IMG/VR virus record: IMGVR_UViG_3300025151_000074 | Location: 1-44,868 of that record | Length of the DNA stretch: 44,868 bases | Source: a virus | Strand: one strand, 5' to 3' | In this document: in pieces, positions 7,933 through 12,897 of the stretch | Layout of the letters: each line of letters begins with the position of its first letter | Position numbering within the stretch: position 1 is the stretch's first letter | Translations under genes and position numbers: made by a program | Notes under the pieces: generated by a model | Database searches by the model: none | The model's input: the letters and a program-made list of their open reading frames with translations, nothing else | What the model was told of the DNA's origin: nothing

Positions 7933-8619
7933 ATGGAAACAAAAAAAGGACATACTGGTAGTTACTCTGGTAACCACCCTAGACACTCAATGGATCATGC
8001 TCATACAAGAGTTGATGCTAGCAATTATAAAGCATCTGAAAGAGATGACGCAGCACATATTAGTTATCTTAAAAAAGATGTAGAATGGGATGCGCATCAT
8101 GGTCATAGTGATGAAAACATGACTGCTGATGAGAAGCATATATCTAAATTAGCAGGAGATATGAAGTATGATAAAGAGCAGCATGGAGCTGCAAAAAAAA
8201 AAGAAGGGGCTAGTCAAGTAGGTCCAGATGGTAGACCTATAGATTATAATCAAGCTCCATCAGCTACTTATAGAGGGTATGGTGATATTCCACAACATTT
8301 AAGATTTGGAGTTCATTCAGCTGCTGCGTTAAGTAATAGCGAAGCAGGTACAAATCCATTTGCTGGTACTGGACAAGATCCATTTAATCAACATTTTACT
8401 ACAGATAACTATAACCCTAGCAACGAAGCCTTAGGTATTCACAATACACCTATTAGTAATTGGGGTAATTATATGCCTAGTAACAATCTAAGTAATCAAG
8501 TTATATCACAGCAAAATCTTAGAAACCCACTTACTGGAGAAGTAGGTCCAAATGCTATAAATGTGTCGGTTGGGAATTCAAGAAAAGAGCATTTTGCAAG
8601 ACACAATAGATTAGGATAA
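7933..8619 (+). CDS. Hypothetical histidine-rich protein
   Basis: A 228-residue hydrophilic protein. The first ~85 residues are strikingly rich in His, Asp and Lys (for example HPRHSMDHAHTRV and WDAHHGHSDENM), so metal binding or a pH-responsive disordered region is possible. The remaining residues are Asn/Gln/Gly/Pro-rich with little predicted secondary structure (PFAGTGQDPFNQHF, YNPSNEALGIHN). There is no signal peptide, membrane helix or recognisable domain. It is followed by a 73-base leader for the gene at 8693. The low-complexity character fits a minor virion or scaffold-like role, but I do not recognise it. Confidence 0.5.
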   Translation: METKKGHTGSYSGNHPRHSMDHAHTRVDASNYKASERDDAAHISYLKKDVEWDAHHGHSDENMTADEKHISKLAGDMKYDKEQHGAAKKKEGASQVGPDGRPIDYNQAPSATYRGYGDIPQHLRFGVHSAAALSNSEAGTNPFAGTGQDPFNQHFTTDNYNPSNEALGIHNTPISNWGNYMPSNNLSNQVISQQNLRNPLTGEVGPNAINVSVGNSRKEHFARHNRLG

Positions 8620-8658
8620 AAAATAACAGTATGAGAACTGTATAAAACTCAAGTCAAA

Positions 8659-8694
8659 CAAAAACAACAACAAAATCAAAAACAACAACAAAAT
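8659..8694 (+). repeat. Tandem 18-mer CAA-rich leader
   Basis: The 18-mer caaaaacaacaacaaaat occurs twice in tandem without a gap (8659-8676 and 8677-8694). The second copy runs into the start codon at 8693. The leader is almost only A and C and so should be unstructured, which suits initiation without a Shine-Dalgarno sequence. It probably boosts translation of the gene at 8693. Confidence 0.6.
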
Positions 8695-9178
8695 GGCAAG
8701 ATTTATTAAATTTAACATTCAAAATGATGGAAACGGTTTAACAGCTGGTTCTGGGTGGAGATATGTTAACGTAGACGACATTGAAAGCGTATACGACGGT
8801 TTAACTGGCGGTGATGGTACCGTTGACAAAGTAACAGTAGTATTAAAAGGAAGCAACGCTTCTGGCGTACAAGCTGCTTATACAGGTTCTGGAGACGCGA
8901 ATAATGCTGTGTCAGCTACTACTTCTGAAATTAGTGGTAGAGTACTAGTATTACAAGTTAGAACTGATGCAACTATTAGCGCAGGTGCTGGAACAAACAA
9001 ACCTACTGCAATAACAAAAGCTGATGATATGCCTTCAATGGCTATTAGAAAAGCTATGTCTGCTAACCCAGGTGGGGTTGCGGCTTCAGCTCAATTAGCT
9101 AAAGATGGCGCAGGTGTTCAGATGGTTTGGAATCAATTTACGATTTCTAATACATCTCCAGTACCAGCTTCTTCATAA
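8693..9178 (+). CDS. Putative abundant virion protein (decoration/auxiliary capsid candidate)
   Basis: A 161-residue protein rich in Ala, Gly, Ser and Thr, beginning MARFIKFNIQNDGNG and alternating short beta strands (YVNVDDIESVYDGL, KVTVVLKGS, RVLVLQVRTDATIS) with an Ala-rich helix (MAIRKAMSANPGG). The gene looks like an independent expression unit: it has a 73-base leader ending in a tandem CAA-rich repeat, and a strong intrinsic terminator 33 bases after its stop. Its codons include more C-ending choices (AAC, GAC, GGC) than its neighbours, as in the major capsid gene. These signs suggest a highly expressed structural protein such as a decoration or auxiliary capsid protein. That role is inference; no named family is recognised. 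Confidence 0.55.
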   Translation: MARFIKFNIQNDGNGLTAGSGWRYVNVDDIESVYDGLTGGDGTVDKVTVVLKGSNASGVQAAYTGSGDANNAVSATTSEISGRVLVLQVRTDATISAGAGTNKPTAITKADDMPSMAIRKAMSANPGGVAASAQLAKDGAGVQMVWNQFTISNTSPVPASS

Positions 9179-9210
9179 AGAAGATATTTTAAAATAAATT
9201 AATCATAAAT

Positions 9211-9238
9211 CCCTGTTAGTTTTCTAGCAGGGTTTTAT
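9211..9238 (+). terminator. Intrinsic terminator after the gene at 8693
   Basis: CCCTGTTAG (9211-9219) pairs with CTAGCAGGG (9224-9232) through 8 Watson-Crick pairs and one G-U pair around a TTTT loop, followed directly by TTTTAT. This is a classical rho-independent terminator and separates the 6888-9178 block from the next genes. Confidence 0.85.
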
Positions 9239-9252
9239 AAAACTTAAAAAAA

Positions 9253-9786
9253 ATGGCAAATAAGAAAAAAGGCGCAGCTGTAAAAGGCGCTGATATGGCA
9301 GTTCCAGCAGAAAAACTGGACTACATACAAGACACTGAAGGAGCTGCAAAAATGGGTTATACTCAAAACTTTGGACCTGCAAGAAAAAGTGGTTATGCAA
9401 AAGGTGCTGCTAAAGTAAATCAAATTATGGGCAGAGGACCTGCGCAATCAGTTTTAACTGCAGACCAAATTGCAAAGCTTAAGGTGGGTGTTGATAGTGG
9501 CGGAAGATCTGAGGAATATAAGGCAGCAAGAGTTGGTGGAACTACAGCTTTAATAGATAGTTTAAACCTGGTTCAAGCAGGTGAGGGCGGAAAAGCTAAA
9601 GAAAGGTATGGAAATAGATTCTCAGGTAAGGGTTATGATTTCAATAAACTTAGTGACGAAACTAAACAACATGTACAGAGTTTAATTGATCAAGGAGGAT
9701 TTTCAGCTCAAGATGTACAAAACATCATAAAGAAATCCCAAGATCAGAGCAAACCTGCTGATACAATGGATTTAGACTTTGGCTAG
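9253..9786 (+). CDS. Hypothetical protein with GPA motifs
   Basis: A 177-residue protein opening with a Lys/Ala-rich N-terminus (MANKKKGAAVKGADM). It contains two Gly-Pro-Ala motifs, NFGPARKSG (residue ~37) and GRGPAQSVLT (~61). The C-terminal half is helical and charged (FNKLSDETKQHVQSLIDQGGFSAQDVQNI). No membrane segment or catalytic residues are visible. It is the first gene after the terminator at 9211-9238, with a run of seven A residues before the ATG. GPAQS recurs at the start of the protein encoded at 9941. The function is unknown; a minor structural or ejected protein would fit the context. Confidence 0.55.
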   Translation: MANKKKGAAVKGADMAVPAEKLDYIQDTEGAAKMGYTQNFGPARKSGYAKGAAKVNQIMGRGPAQSVLTADQIAKLKVGVDSGGRSEEYKAARVGGTTALIDSLNLVQAGEGGKAKERYGNRFSGKGYDFNKLSDETKQHVQSLIDQGGFSAQDVQNIIKKSQDQSKPADTMDLDFG

Positions 9787-9792
9787 TAGGTA

Positions 9793-9951
9793 ATGAATAA
9801 AGGAGTTGGAGATAGTATAGCTAATTTTACTCAAAAAACAGGAATTAAGACCGTTGTTGATAAAGTATCAGCCGGTCTTAATATTCCTTGTGGTTGCGCT
9901 AAGCGACAAGAATGGTTTAATAAAAAATTTCCATATAAAAATGAAAAATAA
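9793..9951 (+). CDS. 52-aa CGC-motif miniprotein
   Basis: A short frame starting 6 bases after the preceding stop encodes 52 residues: an N-terminal helix (GDSIANFTQKTGIKTVVDKV), then NIPCGCAKRQEWFNKKFPY. The pattern 'helix - CGC-x-R - W-NKKFPY' is a recurrent small phage protein type that I recognise from many phage genomes, where it is annotated as hypothetical. The paired Cys residues (34 and 36) could bind metal or form a redox site. The last 11 bases overlap the start of the next gene (ATG at 9941). It is too short for many gene finders, which may instead extend the downstream gene into this region in another frame. Confidence 0.75.
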   Translation: MNKGVGDSIANFTQKTGIKTVVDKVSAGLNIPCGCAKRQEWFNKKFPYKNEK

Positions 9952-10546
9952 ATTAAGAAATTTACAAGGCTTTAAACAGGGTCCTGCTCAAAGTTTTGCA
10001 GGAAGTAGATTTGACTCTTATAGTCCCGCAGAACAAGCCAAAAAATGGCCTAATTTAGTTTTTAAATATGGTCCAATGGGTGAAGTTAAAAGTTATCGAG
10101 AAAAAACCGCATTAGAAAAATATGGTAAAATTGATAACACTATAAAATCTGCTGATAAAGGTACTCAAGCATGGCATTGGAGAAGAAAGGTAGGAGATAA
10201 TTTAGAAAATTGGATGGCAGAGGCCCAGGAAAATAAATTTTTAACAAGCTCAAAAGATTACTTTGAGTCAGGTGGTCAAGTATTTTCTGAAGAAGATGCT
10301 GAAAAACTGATTAAATTTATAGACTATCAAAATAGACAACCTCAAACCGCTGTTTCACACATTGAGGGTGAAGGTATAGAAAAAGATGTAAAAGTAACCG
10401 ATTGCTCAAGTGGATGGTGTATTACTAAAAGCTCTCTTGAATTACCTAAAGTAAATATACAAGTAGCAAATAATGCTTCTACAAACAAACAAGTAACTGA
10501 TAATAATGAATCAGTTCCTTTTTATGAGCAAAGAAGAAGAAGATAA
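9941..10546 (+). CDS. Hypothetical 201-aa protein
   Basis: The best start is the ATG at 9941, overlapping the CGC-motif miniprotein by 11 bases, giving MKNKLRNLQGFKQGPAQ as the N-terminus. A longer frame upstream would overlap that miniprotein entirely. The protein is hydrophilic and mostly helical, with a Trp-rich central part (KGTQAWHWRRKVGDNLENWM, residues ~66-85), a helical EEDAEKLIKFIDYQNRQ stretch, and a CSSGWC dithiol-like motif near residue 154. It ends in a run of four Arg residues. The GPAQS motif is shared with the gene at 9253. No family is recognised. The neighbouring peptidase and holin genes suggest a late-expressed accessory protein. Confidence 0.55.
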   Translation: MKNKLRNLQGFKQGPAQSFAGSRFDSYSPAEQAKKWPNLVFKYGPMGEVKSYREKTALEKYGKIDNTIKSADKGTQAWHWRRKVGDNLENWMAEAQENKFLTSSKDYFESGGQVFSEEDAEKLIKFIDYQNRQPQTAVSHIEGEGIEKDVKVTDCSSGWCITKSSLELPKVNIQVANNASTNKQVTDNNESVPFYEQRRRR

Positions 10547-10547
10547 T

Positions 10548-10895
10548 ATGAGTTTCAAAATTAAACCTCCATTCCCCTTATATCCAGTTTCAATATTTGA
10601 AAGAGATATGGGAGATGATAATGCTTTAGCTAGAACTAAGCGTAATGGCTCTATTGTTATTAACGAAAATTTAGAAGGACCTCAAAAAAATGTAACTATA
10701 GGACATGAATTAACCCATGTACAACAGTTTTTAGATGAAGCTAGAAACCCAGGAACTGGATTAGATTATAATGCAGAAGAAGGATGGGTGGTATATAAAG
10801 GCGTGAAATACCCATATAGTAAAATGGAATCAGGAGATCCAAGTGCAAAGTGGGAAATTCCAGCTTATAAAAATGAAAAAAAATATTACGTATAA
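10548..10895 (+). CDS. Small zinc metallopeptidase-like protein (HExxH)
   Basis: A 115-residue protein with GHELTHVQQ at residues 52-60: His53 and His57 would bind zinc and Glu54 would be catalytic. WEIPAY near residue 102 supplies Glu103, a plausible third zinc ligand. HELTHVQ followed by LDYN, VYKG-YPY and WEIPAY matches a family of very small phage zincins that I know only as uncharacterised. The ATG at 10548 is preferred because it follows the previous stop by one base; an in-frame ATG at 10506 would overlap the previous gene by 41 bases. The stop overlaps the next start as TAATG. The target is unknown. A role in lysis, virion maturation or protein processing is inference. Confidence 0.7.
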   Translation: MSFKIKPPFPLYPVSIFERDMGDDNALARTKRNGSIVINENLEGPQKNVTIGHELTHVQQFLDEARNPGTGLDYNAEEGWVVYKGVKYPYSKMESGDPSAKWEIPAYKNEKKYYV

Positions 10896-11098
10896 TGGGA
10901 TTTTCTAAGCAAGGATATTTAAAAAATAGTCCTGATGTAAATAAACATCAAAACATAATAAAAGGAAATAAAATCACTATGAAAGGAGTTGATTTTAAAG
11001 TACTTGGGACTGATGATAGAGGATACACTAAAGTAATGTATCCTGGTCATGATTATATATTTCCAGGTGCTAAGTATGTTATTGAAAAGAAAATATAA
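10895..11098 (+). CDS. Small conserved phage protein (NSPDVN type)
   Basis: A 67-residue protein with YLKNSPDVNKHQNIIKGNKITMKGVDF early and MYPGHDYIFPG later. The combination NSPDVN - N-I-I - ITMKGVDF - PG-DY-FPG is one I associate with small proteins in phages of Bacteroidetes, supporting the host inference. It is joined on both sides by TAATG overlaps to the peptidase and holin genes, so it is translated as part of this lysis-adjacent group. No enzymatic motif, membrane segment or signal peptide is present. It may be a small virion or accessory protein; function unknown. Confidence 0.65.
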   Translation: MGFSKQGYLKNSPDVNKHQNIIKGNKITMKGVDFKVLGTDDRGYTKVMYPGHDYIFPGAKYVIEKKI

Positions 11099-11556
11099 TG
11101 AGTAAAAAGAAATTCAAAGACACAACTGTTGGTCAACTATTATTTGGCGCAGCTTCTGTTATTAATCCTACATTAGGAAATGTATTACAAGGTGTAACTT
11201 CACCAAAAGAAGCAATAGAAGCAATAACTAAATCTGACGCGCCTGCAGAAGATAAAGTAAAATTACAACAAATAATATTTGAACAACAAAATAAAGAAAT
11301 AGAAGCTATCACATCAAGATGGGAGGCAGATTCAATGTCTGATTCATGGATGTCAAAAAACGTACGCCCGCTAGTTTTAGTGTGGTGTATATGTATATTT
11401 TCATTAGCTGGTATTTTAGACAGTGTTGAAACTATACCGTTTCATATAAATGAATTATGGAACGATACTTTCGAGAAGGTTATGATGGCGGTCGTCTTAG
11501 CCTATTTCGGAGGACGGACGACAGAAAAGGCGTCTAATATTTTTAAAAACAAATAA
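11098..11556 (+). CDS. Holin, GTA-holin 3TM type
   Basis: A 152-residue membrane protein that would make the inner-membrane lesion at lysis. The diagnostic part is RWEADSMSDSWMSKNVRPLVLVW (from residue ~74), followed by a hydrophobic segment to DSVE (about 88-109), then VMMAVVLAYFGGRTTEKA (about 127-144). This is the signature of the 'holin of 3TMs, gene-transfer release' family. The N-terminal ~65 residues (LLFGAASVINPTLGNVLQG and a charged helix) are likely cytoplasmic or membrane-associated. The last 75 coding bases are visibly richer in G+C (about half) than the neighbourhood. No endolysin gene is recognisable in the window, so its partner lies elsewhere or is unrecognised. Confidence 0.85.
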   Translation: MSKKKFKDTTVGQLLFGAASVINPTLGNVLQGVTSPKEAIEAITKSDAPAEDKVKLQQIIFEQQNKEIEAITSRWEADSMSDSWMSKNVRPLVLVWCICIFSLAGILDSVETIPFHINELWNDTFEKVMMAVVLAYFGGRTTEKASNIFKNK

Positions 11557-11571
11557 TTAAAATTAAATCAA

Positions 11572-11841
11572 ATGGAAAAAAATCAAGTAAAAAAAATTAG
11601 TGAAAAACAGTTAGAAACAATAACTAATCAACAAACTCAATTAGCAGAAATGTTAAAAAATATGGGTGCACTAGAAGTTCAAAAACATAATTTAGCTCAA
11701 CAAGTTAAAGACTTGGCTGATGCAATTGAAGAAACAAAAGTAGAGTTAGAAAAAGAATACGGTGCTATTAATATTGATCTTAAAACTGGTGAATACACTG
11801 ACATAGAAGTAGAAAAAGATTCAGATAAAGTAGAAAAATAA
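11572..11841 (+). CDS. Small coiled-coil protein
   Basis: An 89-residue protein that is almost entirely a predicted coiled coil: heptad-like Leu/Ile/Val positions run through EKQLETITNQQTQLAEMLKNMG and KHNLAQQVKDLADAIEETKVELEKEYG. A short strand-like tail follows (INIDLKTGEYTDIEVEKD). Small proteins with this coil followed by YG-INIDLK-G-Y are common beside holin genes in Bacteroidetes phages as far as I recall, but have no assigned function. It directly abuts the next gene (TAA ATG, no spacer). Oligomerisation is likely; a role in lysis control or packaging is speculation. Confidence 0.65.
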   Translation: MEKNQVKKISEKQLETITNQQTQLAEMLKNMGALEVQKHNLAQQVKDLADAIEETKVELEKEYGAINIDLKTGEYTDIEVEKDSDKVEK

Positions 11842-12069
11842 ATGGATTCGGTTATAAGAAAAATCAGTATTGGTTCTGATTATAAAAACGATGCCATGCA
11901 TTATTCTATAGGTCAACAGGTTTATGGTGGGCATGAGATTTGTTATATAATTTTTGAAGAATCAGATAACTCTTATAATATACATATCAAAAAAGATGAT
12001 GAGGTATTGCCTTGGAAGAAGTTTAATTCTAACATGGCAATATCTATTGAATTCGATCTTGAATATTAA
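11842..12069 (+). CDS. Small conserved phage protein (VIRKISIGSDYK type)
   Basis: A 75-residue soluble protein beginning MDSVIRKISIGSDYKNDAMH and followed by GQQVYGGHEICYI, NIHIKKDDEVLPWKKFNS and a closing strand (AISIEFDLEY). It looks like a compact beta-rich fold. Proteins with this IRKISIG-DYK start occur beside the coiled-coil gene in Bacteroidetes phages, in my recollection, and are unannotated. It starts directly after the preceding stop, and its own stop overlaps the next start as TAATG, so the group is translationally coupled. Function unknown. Confidence 0.65.
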   Translation: MDSVIRKISIGSDYKNDAMHYSIGQQVYGGHEICYIIFEESDNSYNIHIKKDDEVLPWKKFNSNMAISIEFDLEY

Positions 12070-12674
12070 TGAAAGCCTTATATGATTTTATTATAACTCC
12101 TTTAGGAAATACTTATGATAATAAAATTAAAGTTGATGGTTTAGAAATTATATTAAATACTAAAATAGAAAGCTTTAAATTTGTTAATAATTTAGCAAAA
12201 GTTATTGAAATTCCTTTAGAGATAGAAACACCTATTAAAAAAGGTGATATTATTTTAATACATCATAATGTTTTTAGAACTTTTTATGATATGAAAGGTA
12301 TTAAAAAGAAAAGTAGATCTTTTTTTAAAGATGATTTATACTTTTGTGCCTTAGATCAAATTTATTTATATAAAAATAAAGATAAATGGGAATCTATTAA
12401 TGATAGATGTTTTATTCAACCCTTAAAAAATGATAATAAATTAAGTGTTGAAAAAGAACAAAAATTAAAAGGCGTATTAAAAATAAGTAATAAATCTTTA
12501 ACTAAATTAGGAGTTGAGGAAGGAGATACTGTAGGTTATACTCCATATGGAGAATATGATTTTATAGTAGATGAAAAAAGATTATATTGTATGAAATCAA
12601 ATGATATTGTTATAAAGTATGGAAACAAAGAAAACCAAACTGAATATAATCCAAGCTGGGCAAGTAGCAGTTAA
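12069..12674 (+). CDS. Putative tandem GroES-like (co-chaperonin fold) protein
   Basis: A 201-residue protein that reads as two GroES-like units. Unit 1 (about 7-108) has FIITPL, KVIEIPLE, PIKKGDIILIHHNVF and ALDQIYLYK. Unit 2 (about 115-187) has CFIQPL, GVLKISN, GVEEGDTVGYTPYGEYDFIVDEKRLYCMKSNDIVIKYG. Both follow the cpn10 order: start strand F-I-PL, G-V strand, V-x-GD-V, 'Y-E' hairpin, and a closing D-I/Q-I strand. GDTVGYTP-YGEYDF-VD-LY-M is particularly GroES-like. A clear mobile loop with a hydrophobic tripeptide is not seen, so it may not cap GroEL in the usual way. The last 56 bases overlap the next gene. The fold call is from motif order only. Confidence 0.5.
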   Translation: MKALYDFIITPLGNTYDNKIKVDGLEIILNTKIESFKFVNNLAKVIEIPLEIETPIKKGDIILIHHNVFRTFYDMKGIKKKSRSFFKDDLYFCALDQIYLYKNKDKWESINDRCFIQPLKNDNKLSVEKEQKLKGVLKISNKSLTKLGVEEGDTVGYTPYGEYDFIVDEKRLYCMKSNDIVIKYGNKENQTEYNPSWASSS

Positions 12675-12897
12675 AGAATTAATTAAAGTTGCTAAAGAAC
12701 CCATTATAGATTTTGGACCAGATATTTCCGCGGATAGACTTAAGAACGCTGCAGCTACTAAAAAGCTAGCTATATTTGATGCTTTTGAAATTCTTAATAG
12801 AATAGAAGAAGAGAAAAATATACTAGAAGACAAGCCAAAGGTAGAAGAAAAAAAGAAAACCAAATTCCAAGGTTTTGCAGAAGGGAGATCTAAATAA
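12619..12897 (+). CDS. Small pre-terminase protein, candidate small terminase subunit
   Basis: A 92-residue, mainly helical protein. LNIIQAGQVAVKELIKVAKE (residues ~8-27) forms an amphipathic helix, followed by DISADRLKNAAATKKLAIFDAFEILNRIEEE and a Lys-rich tail FQGFAEGRSK. The ATG lies inside the preceding gene (56-base overlap), and the stop overlaps the terminase start as TAATG. Small helical proteins in this position are often small terminase subunits that recognise phage DNA. This one is short for that role (TerS is usually above ~100 aa) and no helix-turn-helix is evident. TerS is therefore a positional inference; the alternative is a conserved accessory protein. Confidence 0.5.
   Translation: METKKTKLNIIQAGQVAVKELIKVAKEPIIDFGPDISADRLKNAAATKKLAIFDAFEILNRIEEEKNILEDKPKVEEKKKTKFQGFAEGRSK

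Noticed and set aside
8626-8641. ACAGT-ATGAGA-ACTGT inverted repeat as an operator or terminator
   Set aside because: Only five pairs with a six-base loop and no T-tract; expected by chance in this sequence length, so not listed as a feature.
9854-9940. Upstream extension of the gene at 9941
   Set aside because: The extension overlaps the 52-aa CGC-motif gene in another frame. The ATG at 9941 has a normal short overlap and gives a sensible N-terminus.
10506-10547. Upstream start for the HExxH peptidase
   Set aside because: It would overlap the previous gene by 41 bases and add a non-conserved-looking segment. ATG 10548 follows the previous stop by one base.
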